Shown: positions 45,960 to 55,393 of the stretch, piece by piece
How positions within the stretch are numbered: position 1 is the stretch's first letter
How the letters are laid out: each line of letters begins with the position of its first letter
DNA from: Forficula auricularia
Lineage: Eukaryota > Arthropoda > Insecta > Dermaptera > Forficulidae
Assembly: GCA_024734495.1 (NCBI GenBank)
Contig: JALMQS010000136.1
Location: 5,310,309-5,374,308 of the forward strand
Length of the DNA: 64,000 bases
Direction: 5' to 3'
The notes under the pieces: generated by a model
What the model was told of the DNA's origin: nothing
Databases searched by the model: none
Seen by the model: only the letters and a program-made list of their open reading frames with translations
Made by a program: the position numbers and the translations under genes

Positions 45960-47125
45960 TAATCACATTTTTCATTTTCTTTTAACAATTTCATTACAAA
46001 GTCATGTTTTTCTTGAATAAGTTCAAGTTTTAGCTTATGTTTTTCTTCCATCATCTCCATTTTTCATTTGTGTTTTTCTATAATATTTTTTTTGTGTATC
46101 TCTGTCAACTCGGTTTTATTTGAAGCCCATAATTCTATATTTTTGGCAATTTTGTTTTCATTTGTTTTTGGGGTGGAGTGTTTGTCTAAAACCCTTGATT
46201 TACGTCGCCTTAACAAAGCAGGTGTGTAGGAAGACCAATTTTCAGTTTGTTCTTGCGTATCTGTATAAATTTTATGTTAATAGGCTTTGTTCATAGTCAA
46301 ATAAAATGTTATTATTTAAAAAAATAATTTTTGTTTTTTTTTGTAAACGAGAACCATTACCAGAATTTTTTTTCAGGATCCTTTGTTTGATTTTGGTAAT
46401 TCAGATTCAGGTAAGTTGTTGCCGGGTTCCTGAGGAATAGCAATCTTTGCTCTGGGCTATTGAAGTTTCAGTGTGCCATTCATCATTATCTTAAAAAACA
46501 TCATATTTTATGTAATTATTTTTATTTATTATTTAATTAATAAATTTTTTTATTAAAAACACCAACCATTGCCTAAAGAATTTTTTTTCCAATGTTCCTC
46601 TATTTGGTCTTTGTCACACTGATTCAGGAAAGCTGTTGATAAGTCAGAGACATATACATTATTTTAATTAATAATAACTATATATAATAATTATTTTGAT
46701 TATTTATATCCATCGATTAAATTAATAAGTTGTATGGAAATAAGGATAATATCTTGTGATTTACTTACTGGTGTCAATAAGGCAGTCATCATCAAAATTA
46801 CTCTCACGACCAGTAGCTTGTATGCCGATTATTCCCAAAATATTATCATCTATTTCTGATAATTTTATTTTTTTGGGCGGCCCACCTCCTGTTCCCGTAA
46901 TAGAAAGCCTTTCTTCAGCAAGGTTTTTCTTGGTTTGTTTTTTTAAATTTTTATATTTGTTTCTCAAAATAAAATTTGAGCGAAAACAATTGGAATCAGC
47001 CCTAAATTCTGATGCCAAATCATCTCATATTTTGTTTTCTTTAAATTAGCATCAGAATCTGATCGTTTAGATTCCAACACATCTTTATATTTATTTACAA
47101 GAAAAACTAAACGTTTCTCAATATT
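45960..47125 (-). pseudogene. Harbinger Myb/SANT-like DNA-binding protein, broken
   Basis: Minus-strand pieces run from about 47125: FLVNKYKDVLESKRSDSDAN, then after a frame break ASEFRADSNCFRSNFILRNK and YKNLKKQTKKNLAEERLS...GTGGGPPKKIKL. The 3' part (46250-45960) is charged and coiled-coil-like (KNIELWASNKTELTEIHKKN; HKLKLELIQEKHDF). The trihelix-like start, LKKQTKK helix and GGGPP linker are typical of the accessory protein that carries Harbinger transposase into the nucleus. Stops and frame changes separate the pieces. Confidence 0.75.
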
Positions 47126-47586
47126 CAATTATTCAATACATTTCAAATTTTTAAAATTACATGATTTGTCTCAGTTTTGTTGTATCTATATATTTACTTT
47201 TTTACCACTTTATTTTTATATGATTAAATAGAAAAAAAATTTGATTTTTTTAAAATAATAAAAGAATACAAGACGAATGTCAAAACAAAAAAAAATTTAA
47301 ACATAATTTTTTATTTTTTAATAACTAAAATCTATGAAATTTCGCCATTGCCAACCTATTTTCCTACCCTAGACTCAGGGTGAGCTAACTCGACACTATT
47401 TTGTTTTATGAAATTCATATTGTTTGGAACTCCATATGCTCACTCTCAACCTGGAGTTGAGTAAGCCGAGAATTATTTTTTTTTATGAAACTGGCCCTTA
47501 GTCAATTAGAAATTGAGAAAGGTCAATTTTTGTTGCTCTCGAGGCAAACAAATGAAGAAGAATTCCTGTGAATCAATTGTAATAGA

Positions 47587-47741
47587 CCGAGGGCTGAACC
47601 GCAACCTAAAATCGTGTACACCTACTTCCACTTCCACTTTCATTTCCAAGTTTAAGACATAGATAACAATAGATTATCTAATGAATTCCAAAGTAATTCC
47701 AAAGAAGGTGTACACCTAATTCCAATCGCGGTTCAACCCTC
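47587..47741. mobile_element. MITE with GAGGGNTGAACCGC ends, copy 2
   Basis: It starts GAGGGCTGAACCGCAACC and ends GCGGTTCAACCCTC. The interior has GTGTACACCTACTTCCACTT and AGGTGTACACCTAATTCC. It is related to 6424-7139 and 47922-48065. Confidence 0.75.
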
Positions 47742-47749
47742 ATAATAGA

Positions 47750-47790
47750 ATGATGAAGAGGGCAAAGCCCTCGAAACTATAGTCTCGTTA
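47750..47790 (+). ncRNA. Hammerhead-ribozyme-like core
   Basis: ATGATGA (first C changed to A), stem GAGGGC-AAA-GCCCTC (6 bp), GAAACTATAGTC, then TCGTTATAAATAAA. It is the same sequence as the PLE-flanking cores at 58057 and 60620. Confidence 0.6.
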
Positions 47791-47921
47791 TAAATAAAAT
47801 TTATTATTCCAGAAGAAGACACACTCTTTTATTTTCTCCTTTAAAATGAAGAAGAGATCTGATAGACAGAAGACAGAGGAGGGCGGGATGATCATTGGGG
47901 GATGACGAGGGGTGAACCGGG

Positions 47922-48065
47922 ATCTAAAATCGTGTACACCTACTTCCACTTCCACTTTTATTTCTAAGTAGAAGACAATAGATGACAATAGATTTTCTAA
48001 TGAATTCCAAAATAATTCTAAAGACACAGGTGTACACCTGATTCCAATGACGGTTCACCCTCGGT
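47922..48065. mobile_element. MITE with GAGGGGTGAACCG ends, copy 3
   Basis: It starts CGAGGGGTGAACCGGGATCT and ends GACGGTTCACCCTCG. It stops ten bases short of the ETS exon's 5' splice site. Confidence 0.75.
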
Positions 48066-48075
48066 GGATGATTAC

Positions 48076-48313
48076 CTGAGGGCTCGGCTCAATTTGTCGT
48101 AGTTCATATTGGGCTTGCTCTTGCGTTCTCCCCACCTACGCGCCACCTCATCGGGGTCGGTCAACTTGAATTCGCCATTGGTTCCCTCCCAGGCGATGCA
48201 CGTCGCGTTGGCGGAATCGGCCAGAAGCTCGAGCAGGAATTGCCACAGCTGGATCTGTCCGGAGCCTTGGCTAACCAATCGGCTTGAAGCAGCATTCAAC
48301 ACTTGGTACGGAT
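48076..48313 (-). CDS. ETS transcription factor, ERG/FLI1 class (Ets65A-like), penultimate exon
   Basis: This 238-nt exon encodes the pre-ETS linker and the first half of the ETS domain. It reads DPYQVLN...[15 protein letters not shown], then the tryptophan-bearing helices ([34 protein letters not shown]) and [10 protein letters not shown]. The acceptor is TCTGCAG after a TG-rich tract (AG at 48315-48314), splitting the aspartate codon (G|AT). The donor is CTCAG|GTAAT (GT at 48075-48074). The phases join perfectly to the exon at 39083, giving an intron of 8,992 bp. The [15 protein letters not shown] motif is diagnostic of ERG/FLI1 against other ETS classes. N-terminal exons, including any PNT/SAM domain, were not recognised between 48314 and 64000. 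No frameshift or stop interrupts the exon. Confidence 0.95.
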
Positions 48314-48589
48314 CTGCAGACACACAGACACACACACACACACACTTAGAAAGGTCGGGACTAGAGAGGGGAGGCCACGCCCCGGGGGCGGAACTACGCC
48401 AACCCGGACGACACCCACTTGCCCAGATCAGCTCGCGAGAGAGAGAGAGCGATCTCTTCTTCAAGGCACATTTCAATCATTTTTCCCAAATGAGAAAAAC
48501 TTCCAACGTTTTCCATTTCCATCCTATTTAAAAAGTTTGCAATTCCGGGAAATGTCTTTAAAAAAGAGAGGACAACTCGACCCGCCCTG
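48314..48589. other. Upstream intron of the ETS gene, start of unique stretch
   Basis: A TG-rich tract (ACACACAC at 48320-48345 on the plus strand) precedes the acceptor. ORFs here on the plus strand are shadows of the ETS exon. Confidence 0.6.
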
Positions 48590-49080
48590 TTAAGGTAGTT
48601 GTTTCACCATATGGGTTTTCTTAGGATTCTATTGAAATTTAGACAGATTATTCTTTAAATACTTCTGCATCGATTGGTGGTAAAACGAAATTTATGAACA
48701 ATATAGTTCCGGAGATATTAAATTCCAAATATAGAGATTTTCAGACTCTTATACCTACATTGAACTATACGGGATAACGGAAAGTTTACATCCATATTTA
48801 ATTGTAATTAAGAAACGCTTCTTACAATTGTTATAAAAAACTAAACCAACATTAAACAATCACTAATATATTTTTTAAGAAAATTTTAATTCATAGTTAC
48901 AACACAATTTCTGGGATAATAATGAATAAAAAATGAAAAATGTATAATGAAAAATTTACACTAAAAACAAGCTGGTAACAACGCATGTATTTAACCTAAA
49001 AAGTGTGTTAACTTTAGTACTTTTTTGACGTTTTTTTGCTTCAGCCATTTTAGCAATAGCTTTCAATCGCTTATTAAGAA
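48590..49080 (-). repeat. Family Y repeat, minus-strand copy
   Basis: It matches 5390-6262 in reverse with internal deletions (AAGGTAGTTGTTTCACCATA; GGTTAAATACATGCG-type text). Confidence 0.65.
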
Positions 49081-51087
49081 CTTTTTCGATACCTATACCA
49101 AATAACGTAAATATTCAATTACTTTAAATGTTCTCTATCATAGGCGCTGCTCCCTCCTCCCCCACCCCCTTAGAATCTTTAAAATAAACAAATAATATTT
49201 TGATATACTCATTTTATCATCAGAACATTAATTAATTTTAAGTGATCTCCAGAAAAATCAAGCTGGCAACAACGCATATATTTAACCTAAAAATTTTATT
49301 AACTTTAGTACTTTTTCAAAGAGAGTTGTTTTTGACCGCGTTTTTCAAACAAGATATATATATATATATATATTGTGACAAATTGGACTTACAAAATTTA
49401 AATATTTATAAATTTTGTTTCGCCCGATTTGCGCTCTAACCTATCAATTACTACCCTCTCCCTCAATATTGACAATTCGACAATATTGAGTAAGTTGTGG
49501 CAATAGATTGGTTTACGAGCAGGAGTAACTCAGGGGAGGTGATCGTACAAGGAATAGACAAGATCAGTCCTCTAAAGGGCTGATCTTAATAAGGTCGCAA
49601 TGCTGAACATCTTAAATGTTATCACGGTGATCTGCTTCGCTTATAGTTGCGACTTTAATCGCCTAAGTTGTTGTTTTACGATCTGACCCACTCACTGGTT
49701 AAACTTCTTATTAGATGGGAAGACACTGTAACTGAAATTAATTGATCTACAAAAGGAAAATTGGGTATTGTTGTGAAAATTAAGCAAAAAAAAAAAACAA
49801 AACAAAATTGATAGAGAATAGCCCGGATGGGAGTGACAAGATACCTGAAATCGGGTGCTGAAAGAAAGTATTAATTATTACAGAAGTTGGTATATTCAAA
49901 AAAAATCAGACAAGTTAATTAAAATTAATGAAATTGGTTTTTTATTGAGATTATTAAAAAATTTATTTTTGTTTGTTTATAATTGACTGAATTTAAGTTT
50001 ATTATTGTTTAAATAAAAAAACAAAATTTAAATCTTATCAAAATTATGATAAGTGGATTTGATTATTATTGATTTATTTGTGTTTAATTCACTTGTATAA
50101 ATTAAAAGACTTATTTTGAAATTAATAATAAAAATTCAAAGTCCAAATTCCTTCTATAAAGTTTGACAAATTCAATACCAAGTTTATTTATTCTGAATGC
50201 TAGTTTTATATCAATAAATTAGAATTAATTATTTTATTTATAAACAAATAATATCAATTGTTTTTTATATTTATGAAATTATATATACAATGACTTATTT
50301 ATTTCAATTAGACTTATTTCTATTTTCAATTATTATGATTACTTATACTATAGTGCATATGTTTTGATCAATATATTTGCATTTATTATTATTAATCGGT
50401 TTATTTAATTAAAAAAATATATAAAATATTGGTCATCCTATTCAACTTGTTGTTATCAAGTTTTGAGAAATTGAATTATAATGTTTACTTATTATTAGTT
50501 TAAAAATTTATGTAGTTAAGTTTTATTTTAGTAAATAGTTTAAATAGGCTTATAGCGCTACACATATGTGGGATAATTATTTTATTCCCTTTCATAGGGG
50601 TTTGATTATACAAAACATTAATTTATTATTATTGTTGATTTATATGAAAAATAAATAAATTAAATTGAATATCCCTCAGCTACAGAGGTTGGTACAGCTC
50701 CTTCAATATCATTTGGTTACCCGTCCGTCCTATGCGTGGTGGTGATTATACTTCCAACTTAGCCGATCAGCTGATTTTCAGGAGAGCTTCCCTATTCCCT
50801 TTTTTTTGGGACCGTATATTTCACTGAAATCAAATGTTCAGAAATTGACGGTATCAGTGACGCTATTCTATAACTATTATTTACCAACCCGCTATTAATT
50901 AGATCAGGCATTCTTGATTATTAATTGGGAGCCGCCATTTTAACTCTGCCCAAGGATTTCAATTTTATGAAAAATTTTAATATAATTTATATTGGGTTTG
51001 ATTGATTAATTAAATATATTAAATTAGTTATGTGTTGCCTAATCTGCACCTATCAAAACTAATGTACTGAATTAATTTTTCATAAAT
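49081..51087. other. Unassigned stretch, possible left part of a large LTR-like unit
   Basis: 49310-49372 carries a foldback arm (TTGTTTTTGACCGCG, (TA)n). TGTGACAAATTGGACTTAC starts at 49374, and the end GTTCCGTCACA lies at 53147, both in AT microsatellite. 49480-49860 and 50670-50950 are fairly GC-balanced and unique here, without ORFs. Confidence 0.3.
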
Positions 51088-51924
51088 CACAAATAATACT
51101 CTCGCTTTCTTGGACCTTCAAATAACTATTTCACATCAAAAATTACACTATGAAATATATAGAAAACCCACTTTCACGGACACAGTCATTCCCTTCTCAT
51201 CTAATCACCCCATTAATACAAAATTTGCAGCATTCTATTCAATGATTCATAGACTCCTCAGTATACCCATGAATACTATAAATTTCAATAAAGAGCTTAA
51301 CATCATTCAGAATATAGCCCTGAATAATGGATATAACATTTCGACTATCAACAAAATTTATAATAAAATCAAAAGTAAATTCACTATTTCACACTTACAC
51401 TCATTAGAATCGGGAACCGAAAAATATATAGAAGAATACCCTTCATTTCTAATCATCTGACATCTCCATTAGCTTATACCCTTAGATCATATGGAATCAC
51501 TCCTGCTTTATACAACAACAACAATTTAGGCTCCCAATTAATTAACAATAAAATAGACAAAATTGATAAATTAGACAAATCAGGAGTGTATAAATTAACT
51601 TGTCAAGATTGCGACGCTTTTTATATTGGGCAGACAGGTCGCGCTTTCAAAACACGTTACTCCGAGCATATAAGAGCCCTTAATCATCTCAACAAATCCG
51701 ATAACATTAATTTAGATTCGACCTCAGCCTTCGCAATTCACTTACATGAATCTAACCATTCACCCTCTAATAATAACCCTATCCCCATTCATTTCGAAAG
51801 AAAAGTCCTTAAATTGGACCTCTTGGAATCCACCGAGATAAAAATAGCCCTCTCTAATAATTCAAATATTTTAAATAATCAATTGGAAGTGTATAAAAAT
51901 ACAATTTTTGATTATATGTTATAA
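51088..51924 (+). pseudogene. Penelope-like element, RT C-terminus plus GIY-YIG endonuclease
   Basis: The plus strand encodes FLDLQITISHQKLHYEIYRK, PTFTDTVIPFSSNHP and FAAFYSMIHRLLSIPM (end of PLE reverse transcriptase). A frame change near 51435 leads into SNHLTSPLAYTLRSYGITP and NNNNLGSQLINNKIDK, then the endonuclease: GVYKLTCQDCDAFYIGQTGR...RYSEHIRAL...FAIHLHESNH, ending at a TAA (51922-51924). The CxxC before YIG and the GIY-YIG nuclease identify a PLE. The 5' part (RT catalytic domain) is missing. A hammerhead core lies 300 bp downstream in the same orientation. Confidence 0.9.
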
Positions 51925-52224
51925 TAAATTAAATAAACATTCCTTTCATTGTTTGCACATTGAATATACTAGGTAATTACACTCTCTTATATACCTTTCA
52001 AGTTGTACCTTCTCAGGTACTTGTCCATTCGCTATTATAATAGCAGGTATAGATCCCTTTCAGCCAGTTCAAATCTCAATAGAAAATATTAATTCTTAGA
52101 ACAACTTCTCCCCCCTCTACCCCCTACATTCCCCCCCACCACATACATTTTTATAAAAATTTTTTTTTTTAAATTCTTACTTGTAAAACTATTTTTCCAA
52201 TATGTAATCAGTTTTCTTAGACTC

Positions 52225-52256
52225 CTGATGATGGGCTAACCCCCGAAATATATCGA
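52225..52256 (+). ncRNA. Hammerhead-like core downstream of PLE 1
   Basis: CTGATGA, stem GGG-CTAACC-CCC, GAAATATATCG. It is followed after about 45 bp by TGTGAAACCTACCT, the terminal motif shared with the foldback elements. PLE terminal repeats are known to encode hammerheads. Confidence 0.65.
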
Positions 52257-52329
52257 ATTCAAAACTCAATTTTGTTTTATTTCTTTTTTGTGAAACCTAC
52301 CTCGTATCTTAGTTTTATTATTAAATTAA

Positions 52330-53147
52330 TTTTTCTTTTAATACTTATTTAAATCTAATTACGGAGATCAACATACCTATATTATTTTTTCAATTATACG
52401 ATTTAATATTGACTAATAATTACCATATTGTTTATAAATCATGAATTAAGTGTTAATTATTAATTAACATTAATCGAATCTACATCAGATGGTTCATTAT
52501 GATTCAATTCAACACTATGCAAACAGGTATTGTAAATTAGCACCTTTGAATTAATATTTTGCCCTTATGCTTTTTATAATTTAATAATAAATTCAGTTCA
52601 TTCATTAAAGAATGGGCCAAGTACTTATCTGGATAGATTATATGTCCGGATACCATTAAATCTCACTTCCACGTGGTCGGTCTTCTTGATTTTCAGATAA
52701 CTCCCGGATAATTGATGTTTTCAGGAAAATATTTCCTAAACGCCATAGACATGCACTTGGGGGTTTCAAAGGACACTTAATATCACTAGAAAATGTTAAA
52801 TTGATCAAGATGCACTCAGATTTCGAAAATCACATATGGGTTTAATGGGAGGTCATCAATCTGCGTGTGGCTAGCGTCAAGGTCAGATGCATAAAGGGAA
52901 GCTTTCTTCCGTTCAAGAGGTCACCTGCCTGATTCCAGGCTGACCTAATTACTTAATCATCCACGGAGGGCGACATTGTACAATCATAGATATTAATTAC
53001 TGTTTTTTTTCAATAGATGTCCTTATATGTCACTTTTCGATATATTTTTAAATAATAAATCACAACTTATTCTTAATTCTAATTTACACACAACATTTTT
53101 TAAATTTAGATGAATTTAATCAATAACAAAGTCTGTTCCGTCACAAT
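52330..53147. other. Unassigned stretch
   Basis: No ORF or repeat recognised. It ends at GTTCCGTCACA, the possible partner of 49374. Confidence 0.35.
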
Positions 53148-53156
53148 ATATATCGC

Positions 53157-53242
53157 TAGACTACTGCTGGTTGAGGCTATTGGAGTCTGCTGAATCTTAA
53201 GTCTGGACCAAGAGCCTCAACCAGCAGTAGTCTAGCGATATA
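53157..53242. repeat. Perfect short palindrome of the tRNA-like foldback family
   Basis: CTAGACTACTGCTGGTTGAG at 53157 is mirrored by CTCAACCAGCAGTAGTCTAG ending at 53236. The middle reads GAATCTTAAGTCTGGACC. The same text occurs next to the tRNA-like copies at 38340 and 54950. Confidence 0.7.
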
Positions 53243-53399
53243 TATGTAGGATTTAATTCTTTACTCCTTTCAATGTAAAATGCTTTTGAAAATAAAGATT
53301 TGTTTTCGCCTTGAGAGAGGCTTTTGCTTGCTGTTTGCCGGTCAGAATCCTTCAATAAACTGACGGATGAACAGCAAGGACACACCCCTTTTATATTGA

Positions 53400-53690
53400 G
53401 AAGCGAGCGCGCGAAAAGTTATGCACACGTCATCCTAAAGGCGGGAATAATTAACCAATCAGCTTAATTGCTAATTAGAGCCAGGTTTATAAAAGCAGCT
53501 CGCTCCTCGGCGCGAGCTCAGTTGTCAATTGTCATTTGTGAGTTGTCAGTTGTTGAAGCTCATTGAATGAGACAGATCTCCGAGGTGATTGATCACCTGG
53601 GAACGATTTGGTAGAGACGGCTTGTGTCTAAGAAGTAATTTGTATACACGTTCTGTAACGAAAAAGCAATAAATGCGGGCTTTGTGCCAT
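53400..53690 (+). promoter_or_regulatory. Promoter-like segment (CCAAT, TATA, initiator, poly(A) signal)
   Basis: On the plus strand, in order: CCAATCAG (about 53456), TTTATAAAAGCAG (about 53486), TCAGTTGTCAATTG (initiator-like, about 53519), and AATAAA (about 53670). TATA to initiator is about 30 bp. This order within 230 bp fits an LTR (U3-R) as well as a host promoter. TG...CA ends were not found. Confidence 0.4.
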
Positions 53691-53887
53691 TATTTTAAAA
53701 AAGCATATTTTCAACTGCCTAGTGCAAATTCTTATTTTAGAATAGCATTTTTCTGGCTTTAACGCCGCCAAGAGAGATTCTAATCTCTGAAGATCGTCTC
53801 CCATCCAAGCCTGGCGAATCTCCTTCCAACTAACCTTTCGAGTCAAACATAATAAAAATCATCCATCATCTTAATCATTTCCTATAT

Positions 53888-54070
53888 ATATATCTTGTTT
53901 AAAACGCGGTCAAAAACAACTCTTTTTTAATATATTAATTAGAAAACTATTTAAATTCATTATTTCTTACACAGAAATATATAAATTCAGATATTATTAT
54001 TACTTAATTTCTGACGAAAATCACCTGAATTCGATTCGCGATTGAATCAAGTATAGGAAACTCAAGATTA
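53888..54070 (-). repeat. Arm of the 38.1-kb foldback family, inverted copy
   Basis: CTTGTTTAAAACGCGGTCAA, TTTAATATATTAATTAGAAA and CGATTCGCGATTGAATCAA are the reverse complement of the left arm at 38140-38325. Confidence 0.65.
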
Positions 54071-54084
54071 ATTGATAGCAACAC

Positions 54085-54761
54085 CCATAGGCGCCGACTT
54101 TTGAAAATTTCATGTGGGGCTCAACTTCATGTTAAAATATACCAACGAGGGGGGGGGGGTTGTTAAAAAATTATTATTGAAGAAAACAACAATTTTATTA
54201 ACATCAAGATAAAACAAAAATATTCCATATATTTCATGTACCTAGTATGTAGTATATATACAGATACTTAACAAAAAAATAATTACTCTGCAACAGTATA
54301 AAAAGTACTTCTTTTTTGATTATTTTTATTAATAAATTAATTTGCAATTTCATCTATGTTCAGCTGATCTCAGCGTGTGGAAGAATTTTACCAGGGCTGG
54401 TTCCAAATCGATCCTTGCAACAAGAAAGGGACAATAGGAATTTCGCTAAATGCAACTAGTCAAGAATCAGATTACAATTCAAAACTTGTCAAAACATGAA
54501 ATATATGACTCTGCGTGTGCGCAAACCGACGCATACGCTGACGCGGCCTAGTTCAATTTCACTGCACTAGAGGCTGGGACTTACGTCGATTCACTCAGTT
54601 TAGACAACGCGCCACTATTTAAAATTAAAATTCATCAATCGTCAATAATTACTTTTATTAAATTAATTCATTATAAATTCCATGGTGGGGCTCCGCCCCC
54701 ATGCGAATCCGTTCATGTGGGGCTCAAGCCTTTGGGCACTCACAAAGTCGGCGCCCTATGG
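54085..54761. mobile_element. Inverted-repeat element with CCATAGGCGCCGACTT ends
   Basis: The left end CCATAGGCGCCGACTTTTG and right end AAAGTCGGCGCCCTATGG are inverted. ATGTGGGGCTCAA repeats inside each end (54111, 54714). 677 bp, no ORF. Confidence 0.6.
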
Positions 54762-54779
54762 CAAACACCCTACACACGT

Positions 54780-55089
54780 GTTAACAGATTGAGCGCGCTG
54801 GACTGGGGGATTGAATATATAACATCTCAGATGATAAATTCACTAGGTGATCTTATCCGAGTTTGGAAAAAGCGTCATGCGGGCTAATCGCGAAATGATG
54901 CTAGATCACACCTAGATGGATCATATCTTTTTCATTCTCTCGTAGTCCAGACTTAAGATTCAGAAGACACCAATAGCCTCAACCAGCAGTAGTCTAGTGA
55001 TATATATATATATATATATATACCATATATATATCAAAAACAACTCTCTTTGATATATTAATTATTCTTTAATATATTAATTAGAAAAC
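54780..55089 (+). mobile_element. tRNA-like element, copy 2
   Basis: The tRNA-like core (54848-54923) is followed by TTTTTCATTCTCTCGTAGTC and the body CAATAGCCTCAACCAGCAGT shared with 38340 and 53200, then an (AT)n tract. 55035-55085 has arm sequence (CAAAAACAACTCTCTTTGAT). Confidence 0.6.
54848..54923 (+). ncRNA. tRNA-like segment, copy 2
   Basis: The acceptor-like ends TGATCTT/TGGATCA pair at six positions (one G-T). GTCATGCGGGCTAATCGCGA and AATGATG form the anticodon-type arm. CTAG-ATCACAC-CTAG forms a T arm with a 7-nt loop like that of copy 1 (ATCATAC). The stem sequences differ from copy 1 while pairing is kept. Confidence 0.5.
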
Positions 55090-55290
55090 TGTTTATTAAG
55101 AACTTTTTGTTTAATATATCGACCTTTATAATGTATTTTATCTGTCATTTCTATGATAAAAATATTCAAGCTCGGACAATGGTGCCAGATTTGTCAAACG
55201 AGCACGGAATTGGCTAGTAGTGGTACATAAACAGCAAAAAAAAAATTGCCTTATGAATTATGAATCCTTATTATCTGTTCTATATACTCT
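55090..55290 (-). repeat. Family Y repeat fragment, minus strand
   Basis: Reverse complement of 5200-5410 (ACGAGCACGGAATTGGCTAG; TATGAATCCTTATTATCTGT). Confidence 0.7.
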
Positions 55291-55393
55291 AGCACAGAGG
55301 TGGCCACAACGTGGCTCGCGCGCCGCATGCGGCTCTTCAGTTAATCTCGTGCGGCTCTTGAACCCTCTTGAATAATACTGATTATAAAAATTA

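Larger units (their letters stand above)
45281..47497. mobile_element. PIF/Harbinger transposon, degraded
   Basis: 2,217 bp with inverted ends GGGCCAGTTTCATAAAA and TTTTATGAAACTGGCCC, flanked by TTA (45278-45280 and 47498-47500). It carries remnants of both genes known for the superfamily: a transposase on the plus strand and a Myb/SANT-like protein on the minus strand. Confidence 0.88.
39084..48075 (-). other. ETS gene intron (about 9.0 kb) filled with nested transposons
   Basis: The intron has GT-AG borders and runs between the two ETS-domain exons. It contains a Helitron-type element (39198-40200), a foldback repeat (40254-41010), a hAT element with a LINE inside it (41131-44300), a hammerhead-bearing foldback (44545-44990), a palindromic MITE (45071-45277), a Harbinger element (45281-47497) and two MITEs (47587-48065). 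Little unique sequence is left. Confidence 0.9.

Noticed and set aside
48109..48593. ORFs of 140 and 96 codons opposite the ETS exon
   Set aside because: They are antisense shadows of a strongly supported conserved exon and its TG-rich intron border.
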